Source of the DNA: Gammaproteobacteria bacterium LSUCC0057
GTDB lineage: Bacteria > Pseudomonadota > Gammaproteobacteria > Pseudomonadales > Porticoccaceae
Assembly: GCA_004535795.1 (NCBI GenBank)
Contig: SPIA01000003.1
Location: 202,769-266,768 of the forward strand
Direction: 5' to 3'
Length of the DNA stretch: 64,000 bases
The notes beneath the pieces were generated by a model. The model saw nothing but the letters and a program-made list of their open reading frames with translations. It was not told the origin of the DNA and ran no database searches. Shown one piece after another: positions 47,926-56,060 of the stretch (position 1 is the first letter of the stretch; every line of letters starts with the position of its first letter). The position numbers and the translations under genes were made by a program.

Positions 47926-48561
47926 ATGATCGACACCGCCGTTGCCACCACGATTTACTTTAAAGGGCTGGTCACCACCGCCGGTTTGATTATCGCCATC
48001 GGTGCGCAAAATGCCTTTCTGCTCGGCCAAGCTCTGCGCCGCCAATACCACTGGCCAATAGCGCTGCTGTGCTGTTTTTTTGATATTGCGCTGATCTCGC
48101 TCGGTGTGGCCGGCATGGGTCTGCTCATCACCCGCTCGCCACTGATGCTACAGATTGTCAGTTGGGGAGGGATTGTGTTTTTGAGTGGCTATGGCGCGCT
48201 GGCGCTGCGCGCCGCTTTCGACCCCGGGGTACTACGCGCCGCTGAGAGCGGCCCGCAGACCCTTAAGGCGGCCCTGTTGACCACGGTGGCGGTTACCCTG
48301 CTCAACCCGCACGCCTGGCTCGACACGGTGGTGTTGCTGGGCGGTATTGGCGGGCGCTATGCGCTTGATGAGCGGATGATATTTGTCGCCGGTTGTGTCA
48401 CCGCTTCGATTGTCTGGTTTTGCGGCTTGGCCGCTGGCGCTAAATGGCTGGCGCCACTGTTCAAAAAGCCGCTGGCGTGGCGAGTGTTAGACGTGCTCAT
48501 CGCCGCAATGATGTGGACCATTGCCGGGTTGCTGCTAGTCGACACCTTGGCGCTCGGTTAG
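47926..48561 (+). CDS. LysE/ArgO-family amino-acid exporter
   Basis: 211 residues with six predicted membrane helices. Family blocks are G-L-I-I-A-I-G-A-Q-N-A-F-L-L-G-Q-A-L-R-R near the N-terminus and T-L-L-N-P-H-A-W-L-D-T-V-V-L-L-G in the middle, a close match to ArgO (YggA) and LysE. These proteins export basic or other amino acids. It is followed after 111 bp by tpa and might relieve build-up of an amino acid made in the taurine pathway (alanine being the obvious one), but the family's known substrates are arginine and lysine. The link is inference. Confidence 0.92.
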   Translation: MIDTAVATTIYFKGLVTTAGLIIAIGAQNAFLLGQALRRQYHWPIALLCCFFDIALISLGVAGMGLLITRSPLMLQIVSWGGIVFLSGYGALALRAAFDPGVLRAAESGPQTLKAALLTTVAVTLLNPHAWLDTVVLLGGIGGRYALDERMIFVAGCVTASIVWFCGLAAGAKWLAPLFKKPLAWRVLDVLIAAMMWTIAGLLLVDTLALG

Positions 48562-48582
48562 CGGCTGGTAGCAGAGCGCGGT

Positions 48583-48597
48583 GTTATCTGGTTCTAC
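48583..48597 (+). promoter_or_regulatory. Candidate TauR operator upstream of tpa
   Basis: GTTATCTGGTTCTAC lies 76 bp before the tpa start codon and recurs exactly upstream of xsc (54187-54201). A second related element, CTTGGCCCTAA, starts at 48611. MocR-type regulators bind direct repeats, and the regulator gene lies in the same cluster. Confidence 0.6.
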
Positions 48598-48672
48598 CTG
48601 CTGGCTCAAGCTTGGCCCTAAAGTACTCCACTAAGCCTTGCCGCTGGTGGCACGGCGCGTTGAGGGTGGACC

Positions 48673-50058
48673 ATGAACAGCAATCAGCCAATTAAACCCA
48701 ACGATGTCATCACCTCCGACAAAGAGAGTGTCTGGCACCATTTAATGCAGCACAAGGTGCTGGAGTCGGGTGATCCGCTGATTATTGTTAAAGGGGAGGG
48801 CATGCGCCTGACCGACGCCCACGGTCGCGAGTACCTAGATGCCACCTCCGGCGGGGTCTGGTGTGTCAACGTCGGTTACGGCCGCGAGCGCATCGCCAAC
48901 GCTATTCGCGACCAGCTGGTAAAAATGTGCTACTTCGCCAACACCGGTGGCAATGTACCCGGTGCCGAGTTTGCCCAGCGGCTGCTGGAAAAAATGCCAG
49001 GACTGGGGCGGGTCTACTACTCCAACTCCGGCTCCGAGGCCAACGAGAAAGCCTACAAGATGGTGCGCCAGTTGGCGCATATCAATGGCGATGGCCGCAA
49101 ACACAAAATTATCTACCGCCACCGCGACTACCACGGCACCACCATTGCCACCTTGAGCTCCACCGGCCAAGAGCAGCGCAAGGCGCAATACGGCCCCTAT
49201 GTGCCCGGTTTTGCCGAGTTTGCCAACTGCCTCTGCTACCGCTGCCCGTTTGGCAAAAGCTACGGCAGTTGCGATATAGAGTGCGCCCGCGACCTAGAGA
49301 CAACTATTCTGCGCGAGGGTGCCGATGAGGTGGGGGCGGTGGTGTTGGAGCCGATCACCGCGGGCGGCGGGGTGATACCGCCGCCGCCGGAATACTTCCC
49401 GATCATTCAAGAGATCTGTAAAAAATACGGGGTGCTGCTGCACATCGACGAGGTAGTCTGTGGTCTCGGCCGCACCGGCGAGTGGTTCGGCTACCAGCAC
49501 TACGGGGTGCAGCCAGATATGGTTACTATGGCCAAAGGGGTGGCCAGCGCCTATGCGGCGATCTCTTGTACGGTGACCACCGAGGCGGTGTTCAACGCCT
49601 TCAAGAGTCAGCCCGATGACGCGCTGAGCTACTTCCGCGATATCAGTACCTTTGGCGGCTGCACCGCCGGGCCGGTGGCGGGGCTTGAGACTCTGGCGAT
49701 TATTGAGGAGGAAGGGCTGCTGGCTAATGTCCGCAGCCAAGGCGCCCACCTGATGGTGCGGCTCGAAGAGCTCAAAGAGAAACACCCTATGGTCGGCGAT
49801 GTGCGTGGCAAAGGGCTGTTTGCCGGCGTGGAGCTGGTCGCCGACCGCACCACTAAACAACCAGTAGATGAGAGTGTAGCGATGCGGGTCGCCGCCCACA
49901 CGCTCAGCAACGGGGTGATGATCGGCCGCACCAACCGCAGCTTTGCCAGCCATAACAACACACTCTGCCTGAGCCCGGCGCTGATCGCTACCCGCCGCGA
50001 TATTGACGATATCGTCGACGCTATCGACCACGCGCTGACCGCTGTGGCAACACAATGA
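48673..50058 (+). CDS. tpa: Taurine--pyruvate aminotransferase
   Basis: 461 residues, class III PLP aminotransferase. It converts taurine and pyruvate to sulfoacetaldehyde and alanine, the first step of taurine dissimilation. Seen are S-N-S-G-S-E-A-N-E-K-A, Y-H-G-T-T, the E-P-I-T-A-G-G-G-V block, D-E-V-V-C-G-L-G-R-T-G and the PLP Lys in T-M-A-K-G-V-A-S-A-Y. The internal C-Y-R-C-P-F-G segment and G-V-W-C-V-N-V-G-Y-G start are features I associate with Tpa. The assignment rests mainly on the cluster with xsc, pta, ald and a MocR regulator. Its stop overlaps the yeiH start (ATGA). Confidence 0.92.
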   Translation: MNSNQPIKPNDVITSDKESVWHHLMQHKVLESGDPLIIVKGEGMRLTDAHGREYLDATSGGVWCVNVGYGRERIANAIRDQLVKMCYFANTGGNVPGAEFAQRLLEKMPGLGRVYYSNSGSEANEKAYKMVRQLAHINGDGRKHKIIYRHRDYHGTTIATLSSTGQEQRKAQYGPYVPGFAEFANCLCYRCPFGKSYGSCDIECARDLETTILREGADEVGAVVLEPITAGGGVIPPPPEYFPIIQEICKKYGVLLHIDEVVCGLGRTGEWFGYQHYGVQPDMVTMAKGVASAYAAISCTVTTEAVFNAFKSQPDDALSYFRDISTFGGCTAGPVAGLETLAIIEEEGLLANVRSQGAHLMVRLEELKEKHPMVGDVRGKGLFAGVELVADRTTKQPVDESVAMRVAAHTLSNGVMIGRTNRSFASHNNTLCLSPALIATRRDIDDIVDAIDHALTAVATQ

Positions 50059-51059
50059 CGGTAACGGCGCTGGTCGGGCGTTTGCCGGCATTGCAGCGCG
50101 GCCTGGTCGCCGCCGCGCTGGTGGCGATGGCGGCGCTGTTTTTGTCGGTCACCTATCAGGCGCCGGTGATGCTATTTGCGCTGCTGTTGGGCATGAGTGC
50201 TAACTTTCTCTATCAGCAAGAGGGCTGCCAAGCCGGTATCGACTTTTGTGCCAGCAGCTTATTGCGCTTGGGTGTGGCGCTGCTCGGCGTCAGTATTTTT
50301 GTAGAGGATGTGCAGTCGATCGGCTGGGCGAGCCTGCTGATAGTGTTAGCGGCGCTGTTCGCCACCATTTTATTTGGCGGTATTTTGGCGCGCTGGCTGG
50401 GCCTGGACAGCCGCTTGGGGTTTCTCTCCGGTGGCGCTGTGGCTATTTGTGGTATCTCGGCGGCGCTGACGCTCTCATCGGTGATGCGCCAAGACCGCGA
50501 GTTAGAAAAATTTACCACGCTGGTAGTCTGCTTGGTCGCCACCTTTGGTGCCGTGGCGATGGTCTCTTACCCGGCCTTGGTCGCTTGGCTGGAGCTCTCA
50601 GTGGCGGGCGCCGGAGTATTTCTCGGCGGCGCTATTCACGACGTCTCCCATGTTGTCGGGGCCGGCTTTGCCGTGTCGGAGCCGGTTGGGGTTGCCGCCA
50701 TGACGGTAAAAATGGTGCGCGTGGCGATGCTGGTGCCGGTGGCGTGGTTGTTTTTGTGGCTGTTCAACCGCGCTGCATCGCGTTCAGAGGGTCAGCCCAG
50801 CGCACCAGCTGCGCGGGTGCCGCTATTCTTGCTGGCCTTTGTGGCGCTGGCTGTTATCAATAACCTTACCGGGATACCGGCGCCACTGAGCGGCGCGATG
50901 GCGACTATCTCGCACTACTGTTTTATCTTGGCGATTGTCGCGCTGGGGATAAAAACCTCGTTTCGCAGCTTGTTGGAGATCGGTTGGCGGCCGATTGTGC
51001 TGGTGTTGGCCGAGAGTCTGTTTATTGGTGGCCTAGTGCTCACCTGGGTGCTGATCTAA
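50055..51059 (+). CDS. yeiH: YeiH-family putative sulfate/sulfite exporter
   Basis: 334 residues with about ten membrane helices. It belongs to the YeiH family (often named putative sulfate exporter), recognised by F-C-A-S-S-L-L-R-L-G-V-A-L-L-G, G-G-A-V-A-I-C-G-I-S-A-A-L and G-G-A-I-H-D-V-S-H-V-V-G-A-G-F. Its start overlaps the tpa stop by 4 bp, so it is coupled to taurine degradation. Xsc releases one sulfite per taurine, which is toxic, so export of sulfite or sulfate is the natural role. Other taurine clusters use TauE-type or other exporters for this. Direct biochemical proof for the family is limited to my knowledge. Confidence 0.88.
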   Translation: MTVTALVGRLPALQRGLVAAALVAMAALFLSVTYQAPVMLFALLLGMSANFLYQQEGCQAGIDFCASSLLRLGVALLGVSIFVEDVQSIGWASLLIVLAALFATILFGGILARWLGLDSRLGFLSGGAVAICGISAALTLSSVMRQDRELEKFTTLVVCLVATFGAVAMVSYPALVAWLELSVAGAGVFLGGAIHDVSHVVGAGFAVSEPVGVAAMTVKMVRVAMLVPVAWLFLWLFNRAASRSEGQPSAPAARVPLFLLAFVALAVINNLTGIPAPLSGAMATISHYCFILAIVALGIKTSFRSLLEIGWRPIVLVLAESLFIGGLVLTWVLI

Positions 51060-51120
51060 TGTCAGCAGTTGCCGCGGGCCGGTGGGTTTTTGCTATCACC
51101 GAGGGAGTGGGGTAAATTCA

Positions 51121-51154
51121 CTGCCCTAAAACAACCAATAATAATTTAGGGCAG
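51121..51154 (+). promoter_or_regulatory. Hairpin over the ribosome site of the AGCS transporter gene
   Basis: A perfect 10-bp inverted repeat (CTGCCCTAAA 51121-51130, TTTAGGGCAG 51145-51154) has a 14-nt loop and ends 3 bp before the ATG. The A-G-G-G ribosome site lies in the right arm, so the folded form would hide it. It could equally be a DNA operator. Confidence 0.55.
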
Positions 51155-51157
51155 CTC

Positions 51158-52690
51158 ATGCACAACGTCACCGCGGTAGGTCAGCGCAATACTCTGGTCG
51201 GTTCACTCCTTCTAGCGGCCACTCTCTGTAGCAGCCGCGCCTCTGCCGGTAGCGGCATCGACCAGTGGATCAACCAGACTGTGCAGCCGGCCACCGATAT
51301 GATCTCGGCGGTGGTGTTTTTCTCGCTACCGGTACTCGGTGTGCAGGTGCCACTGGTGGTGGCCTGGTTGGTGGCGGCGGCGCTGTTTTTTACGCTCTAC
51401 CTCAATTTTTTAAACCTGCGCGGCTTCAAACACGCCATCCGCTTAGTGCGCGGCGATTTTTCTAAAGCCAGCGACCCGGGGGAGGTCACCCACTTTCAGG
51501 CGCTGGCGACAGCGGTGTCGGGCACGGTGGGTATTGGCAATATCGGCGGCGTGGCGGTGGCGATCAGTGCCGGCGGCCCCGGCGCCACCTTCTGGATGAT
51601 TGTCGCTGGGCTGCTGGCGATGTCGACCAAGTTTGTCGAGTGTGCGCTCGGCACCATGTATCGCCGCGAAAACCCCGACGGTTCAGTTTCGGGTGGGCCA
51701 ATGTACTATCTCGAGCGCGGCTTGAGCGACCGCGGCAAACCCGGCTTGGGACGCGCGGTTGGCCGCTTTTATGCGCTGGGTATCGTGATCGGCTGTCTGG
51801 GTATTGGCAACATGTTTCAGTCCAACCAGGCCTATCTGCAGTTTGTCACCGTCAGCGGTGGCAGCGACAGCTTCTTTGCCGACAAAGGCTGGCTGTTTGG
51901 GCTGCTGATGGGTGCAGTGGTCGGCTTGGTAATTATTGGTGGTATTAAAAGTATCGCCCGGGTCACCTCCAAGGTGGTACCGTTTATGGCGCTGCTCTAC
52001 AGTGCCGGCGCGCTGGTGATGATCACTATGAATTACGAGGCTCTGCCCTACGCTTTTACCGCTATCTGGCAGGGGGCGTTCAGCCCCGAGGGTGTCACCG
52101 GTGGCGCCATTGGGGTGATGATTATCGGTTTTCAGCGCGCGGTGTTCTCCAACGAAGCCGGCATCGGCTCAGCGCCAATCGCCCACTCGGCAGTACAGAC
52201 CCGCGAGCCGATCACCGAGGGGTATGTCTCCCTGCTGGAGCCGTTTATCGACACTGTGGTGATTTGCACACTGACCGCACTGGTGATTATTACCACCTTT
52301 TATTTTGACCCCAACTTTAATCAAGGCTTGGATGGCGTGGCGATGACCTCGGCGGCGTTTGAGCGCAATATCAGTTGGTCGCCCTATTTGGTGGCGGTGG
52401 CGGGGCTGCTGTTTGCCTTCTCGACCATGATCGCCTGGGCTTACTATGGCCTCAAGGGCTGGACCTATCTGGTCGGTGAAAATGCCATCGCCGCCAACGG
52501 CTTTAAGCTGTTCTTCTGCCTAGTGGTGGCGGTCGGCTCCAGTATCCAGCTCGGTGCAGTGTTAGATTTCTCCGACGCACTGGTATTTTTAATCTGCGTG
52601 CCCAACATCTTTGGCCTCTACCTGTTGGCGCCGGTGGTGCGCCGCGAGCTGCGCCGCTACAACCACCGAGTGAAAAACGGCATCCGTTAA
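51158..52690 (+). CDS. AGCS-family alanine/glycine:cation symporter
   Basis: 510 residues. A short leader is followed by about ten membrane helices. Family blocks include A-L-A-T-A-V-S-G-T-V-G-I-G-N-I-G-G-V-A-V-A-I, F-W-M-I-V-A-G-L-L-A-M-S-T-K-F-V-E-C-A-L-G, G-G-P-M-Y-Y-L-E-R-G-L and F-S-N-E-A-G-I-G-S-A-P-I-A-H. These symporters take up alanine or glycine with Na+ or H+. It lies within the taurine cluster, its stop overlapping the tauR start by 1 bp. Since no taurine importer of the ABC or TRAP type is present, it may import taurine itself or an amino acid used with it (inference). Confidence 0.93.
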   Translation: MHNVTAVGQRNTLVGSLLLAATLCSSRASAGSGIDQWINQTVQPATDMISAVVFFSLPVLGVQVPLVVAWLVAAALFFTLYLNFLNLRGFKHAIRLVRGDFSKASDPGEVTHFQALATAVSGTVGIGNIGGVAVAISAGGPGATFWMIVAGLLAMSTKFVECALGTMYRRENPDGSVSGGPMYYLERGLSDRGKPGLGRAVGRFYALGIVIGCLGIGNMFQSNQAYLQFVTVSGGSDSFFADKGWLFGLLMGAVVGLVIIGGIKSIARVTSKVVPFMALLYSAGALVMITMNYEALPYAFTAIWQGAFSPEGVTGGAIGVMIIGFQRAVFSNEAGIGSAPIAHSAVQTREPITEGYVSLLEPFIDTVVICTLTALVIITTFYFDPNFNQGLDGVAMTSAAFERNISWSPYLVAVAGLLFAFSTMIAWAYYGLKGWTYLVGENAIAANGFKLFFCLVVAVGSSIQLGAVLDFSDALVFLICVPNIFGLYLLAPVVRRELRRYNHRVKNGIR

Positions 52691-54162
52691 TGGCGCTGGA
52701 GCTGCTGTTAAACCTCGACCACGGCGGTGAGCGCACGCTGCAGAAGCAGATTGTCGACCAGCTGGCGCTGGCGATCGTCAACGGCACGCTGCCGCTTGAG
52801 CAGCCACTGCCCTCCAGCCGGGTGCTGTCGGCGCAGCTGGGGGTGGGTCGCAACACGGTGATCCTCGCTTACCAGAGTCTGCTCGACGACGGTTACATTA
52901 TCTCCCGCGAGCGCAGTGGCTATTTTGTCAATCCGGCGCTGTTGCGCGGCGTGCGCCCGCAACAGCTGGCCGCGCAAACGGTGCAGGGCGAGCCGGTGCA
53001 GTGGTCGCAGCGCTGGCACAACCCGCCCAGCCAGCTGCCGCGCCTCGCCAAGCCGGTCAACTGGCAGCAGTTTCCCTACCCGTTTATCTACGGCCAGATC
53101 AGCTCCAATCTGTTTCCGGTTAACCACTGGCGCGAGTGCAGCCGCGATGCTGTGAGTGTCGGCGCTATTCGCCACTGGTCGGCGGAGCGGCTCGGCCACG
53201 ACGACCCGCTGCTGATCGCGCAGGTGCGCAGCCGGCTGCTGCCGCGCCGCGGGGTGATTGCCGAGCCGGAAAATATCCTCATCACCGTCGGCACTCAGCA
53301 GGGGTTGGCGCTGATCGCACAGCTGCTGTGGAACCGCCCCGAGGTGCGCGTTGGGGTCGAGAACCCCGGCTATGTCGATCTGCACAATCTGGTGGCGCTC
53401 TCTGCGGCAGAGCAGGTCGCCCTTGACGTCGACGATAGCGGTGTCATTGTCGACGCAACCCTGCGCAGCTGCGACTACCTCTGTGTCACCCCCAGCCACC
53501 AATCGCCGACCACGGTGACCATGCCGCTGGGGCGCCGACAAGCGCTGTTGCGAGCCGCGGCAGAAAACGATGTGGTGATTATCGAAGACGACTACGAAGG
53601 CGAGTTTAACTACCTGTCGCGACCGCTGCCGGCCCTCAAGAGTATGGATGTCGACGGCCGGGTGATCTACCTCGGCTCGCTGTCAAAGACACTGTCGCCG
53701 GGCATTCGGCTCGGTTATCTGGTCGCCGCCAAAGAGTTAATTGAAGAGCTGCGGGCGCTGCGACGGTTGATGGTGCGCCACCCGGCGGCCAACAACCAGC
53801 ACACCCTCGCGCTGTTTTTGCAGCGCGGATACCACGACTCGCTAATTGGCAAGCTTTACTCCACCTATGCCGAGCGCTACACGGTGATGAAGCAGGCGCT
53901 GGCTGACTACCTGCCGCAGTTAACGGTGTCGCCAAGCTCCGGCGGCTCTTCATTTTGGCTGCAAGCCCCAGCCGGCGTCGATAGCGTGGCACTGGCCGAG
54001 GCAGCGGCAGCACAGGGCATTATTATTGAGCCGGGCGCGCAACACTTTATTGGCAGCGAGCCGCCCAGCAACACCTTCAGAATGGGCTTCTCGGCGCTGC
54101 CGGCCGAGCAGATTGAGACCGGGGTGCGTCTACTCAGCGAAATATTGGTCGAGCGCCTTTGA
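52690..54162 (+). CDS. tauR: MocR/GabR-family regulator TauR
   Basis: 490 residues, a GntR helix-turn-helix fused to a class I aminotransferase-like domain. The N-terminus has L-P-L-E-Q-P-L-P-S-S-R-V-L-S-A-Q-L-G-V-G-R-N-T-V (winged helix). The PLP domain has G-T-Q-Q-G-L, T-P-S-H-Q-S-P-T-T-V-T-M-P, I-E-D-D-Y-E-G-E-F-N-Y and the Lys in S-L-S-K-T-L-S-P-G-I-R-L-G-Y. It sits between the transporter and xsc, the usual place of TauR, the taurine-responsive activator of tpa and xsc in proteobacteria. The TAATG overlap couples it to the transporter. The identical motif at 48583 and 54187 is its likely binding site. Confidence 0.9.
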   Translation: MALELLLNLDHGGERTLQKQIVDQLALAIVNGTLPLEQPLPSSRVLSAQLGVGRNTVILAYQSLLDDGYIISRERSGYFVNPALLRGVRPQQLAAQTVQGEPVQWSQRWHNPPSQLPRLAKPVNWQQFPYPFIYGQISSNLFPVNHWRECSRDAVSVGAIRHWSAERLGHDDPLLIAQVRSRLLPRRGVIAEPENILITVGTQQGLALIAQLLWNRPEVRVGVENPGYVDLHNLVALSAAEQVALDVDDSGVIVDATLRSCDYLCVTPSHQSPTTVTMPLGRRQALLRAAAENDVVIIEDDYEGEFNYLSRPLPALKSMDVDGRVIYLGSLSKTLSPGIRLGYLVAAKELIEELRALRRLMVRHPAANNQHTLALFLQRGYHDSLIGKLYSTYAERYTVMKQALADYLPQLTVSPSSGGSSFWLQAPAGVDSVALAEAAAAQGIIIEPGAQHFIGSEPPSNTFRMGFSALPAEQIETGVRLLSEILVERL

Positions 54163-54186
54163 GCGGCTCTGGCACAAGCGATAGCG

Positions 54187-54224
54187 GTTATCTGGTTCTA
54201 CACTCAGCGCGGGCTTGGGTCTAC
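54187..54224 (+). promoter_or_regulatory. Candidate TauR operator upstream of xsc
   Basis: GTTATCTGGTTCTAC (54187-54201) is identical to the element upstream of tpa. A near-repeat, TGGGTCTAC (54216-54224), follows 23 bp after TGGTTCTAC (54193-54201), giving a direct repeat with about two helical turns spacing. It ends 72 bp before the xsc start. Confidence 0.62.
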
Positions 54225-54296
54225 GCTTGCCGTTGATGATGGCTGTCGCGCCCCGCGACGGCTCAATGCGTAAATACTTAAATTAGGAAAGCTGTT

Positions 54297-56060
54297 ATGC
54301 CAAGAATGACCCCCAGTGAAGCATTTGTCGAAACCCTCGTCGCCAATGGCGTCACCAAAATTTTTGGCATTATGGGCTCAGCCTTTATGGACGCCATGGA
54401 TATCTTTGCCCCCGCTGGTATCGAGCTGATTCCCGTGGTGCACGAGCAGGGCGCTGGCCATATGGCCGACGGCTACGCCCGCGCCTCCGGCGAGCACGGT
54501 GTGGTCATTGGCCAAAATGGCCCCGGTATCTCCAACTGTGTCACCGCCATTGCCGCCGCCTACTGGGCGCACTCGCCGGTGGTGATGATCACCCCAGAGG
54601 CGGGCACCATGACCATTGGCCACGGCGGCTTCCAAGAGGCGCACCAGCTGCCGATGTTTCAGGAGTTCACCAAATACCAGGGCCACGTCAACAACCCCAA
54701 ACGCATCGCAGAATTTACTGCGCGCTGCTTTGACCGCGCCATGTCAGAGATTGGCCCAACCCAGCTGAATATTCCGCGCGACTTTTTCTACGGCGACATC
54801 AACGTTGAGATCCCACAGCCGATGCGCATCGACCGCGGCCCCGGCGGCGACAAAAGCTTGTCAGAAGCGGTCGAGCTGCTCTGTCAGGCAGAGTTTCCGG
54901 TGATGGTCTCCGGCGGCGGCGTGGTGATGGCCGACGGCGTCGACGAGGTGAAAGCGCTGGCCGAGCTGATTGGTGCGCCGGTGGTTAACAGCTACCAGCA
55001 CAACGACTCGTTCCCCGCCAGCCACCCGCTGTGGTGTGGTCCATTGGGCTATCAGGGCTCTAAAGCCGGCATGAAACTGATCAAAAAAGCCGACGTGGTG
55101 TTAGTGGTCGGCTCGCGCCTCGGGCCGTTTGGCACGCTGCCGCAGTACGGTATGGAGTACTGGCCGGAAAACGCCAAAATTATTCAGATCGATGCCGACC
55201 ACAAAATGCTGGGGTTGGTGAAGAAAATTTCGGTCGGTATCTGCGGTGATGCCAAAGCGGCGGCGGTTGAGCTGACTGCGCGACTGCAAGACAAGGTGAT
55301 GGCGTGCCACAAAAACCGCGATGAACGGCTCGCAGAGGTGGCCGCTGAAAAAGCGGCGTGGGAAGCGGAGCTCGACGAGTGGACCCACGAGCGCGACCCC
55401 TACAGCCTCGACATGATCGAAGAGGCCAAAGGTGAAGAGGGCAACTGGCTGCACCCGCGTCAGGTGTTGCGCGAGCTGGAAAAAGCGATGCCAGAGAACG
55501 TGATGGTTTCAACCGATATCGGCAACATCAACTCGGTGGCGCACAGCTACCTGCGCTTTGAGAAGCCGCGCAGTTTCTTTGCGCCGATGAGCTTTGGCAA
55601 CTGCGGTTATGCGCTGCCAACCATTATTGGCGCCAAGGCCGCCAGCCCCGACCGCCCGGCGATTAGCTACGCCGGTGACGGCGCTTGGGGTATGAGCATG
55701 AGCGAGATTATGACTGCGGTGCGCCACAACATCCCGGTCACCGCGGTGGTCTTTCACAACCGCGATTGGGGCGCCGAGAAAAAGAATCAGGTTGAGTTCT
55801 ACGACCGCCGCTTTGTTGCCGCTGAGCTAGAGAGTGAATCTTGGGCCGGTATCGCCAAGGCGATGGGTGCGGAAGGCATTGTTGTCGACCAGCTCGATGA
55901 GGTCGGCCCGGCGCTGAAAAAAGCGGTCGCCATGCAGATGGACGAGGGCAAAACCTGCGTAATCGAAATTATGTGTACCCGCGAGCTCGGCGACCCGTTC
56001 CGCCGCGACGCGCTCTCCAAGCCGGTGCGCTACCTAGAAAAATATAAGGACTACCAGTAA
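54297..56060 (+). CDS. xsc: Sulfoacetaldehyde acetyltransferase
   Basis: 587 residues, thiamine-diphosphate enzyme of the acetolactate-synthase superfamily. It converts sulfoacetaldehyde and phosphate to acetyl phosphate and sulfite. Seen are M-T-P-S-E-A-F-V-E-T-L, the catalytic Glu in V-V-H-E-Q-G-A-G-H-M-A-D-G-Y-A-R, G-P-G-I-S-N-C, G-T-M-T-I-G-H-G-G-F-Q-E (an Xsc mark), and the TPP/Mg motif Y-A-G-D-G-A-W-G-M-S-M-S ending H-N-R-D-W-G-A-E-K-K-N. A good ribosome site (A-G-G-A-A-A-G) lies upstream, as does a candidate TauR site. The phosphotransacetylase gene overlaps its stop codon. Confidence 0.97.
   Translation: MPRMTPSEAFVETLVANGVTKIFGIMGSAFMDAMDIFAPAGIELIPVVHEQGAGHMADGYARASGEHGVVIGQNGPGISNCVTAIAAAYWAHSPVVMITPEAGTMTIGHGGFQEAHQLPMFQEFTKYQGHVNNPKRIAEFTARCFDRAMSEIGPTQLNIPRDFFYGDINVEIPQPMRIDRGPGGDKSLSEAVELLCQAEFPVMVSGGGVVMADGVDEVKALAELIGAPVVNSYQHNDSFPASHPLWCGPLGYQGSKAGMKLIKKADVVLVVGSRLGPFGTLPQYGMEYWPENAKIIQIDADHKMLGLVKKISVGICGDAKAAAVELTARLQDKVMACHKNRDERLAEVAAEKAAWEAELDEWTHERDPYSLDMIEEAKGEEGNWLHPRQVLRELEKAMPENVMVSTDIGNINSVAHSYLRFEKPRSFFAPMSFGNCGYALPTIIGAKAASPDRPAISYAGDGAWGMSMSEIMTAVRHNIPVTAVVFHNRDWGAEKKNQVEFYDRRFVAAELESESWAGIAKAMGAEGIVVDQLDEVGPALKKAVAMQMDEGKTCVIEIMCTRELGDPFRRDALSKPVRYLEKYKDYQ

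Noticed and set aside
49294-50091. 265-codon minus-strand open frame within tpa
   Set aside because: His- and Ala-rich shadow frame opposite a well-supported aminotransferase; no start signal.
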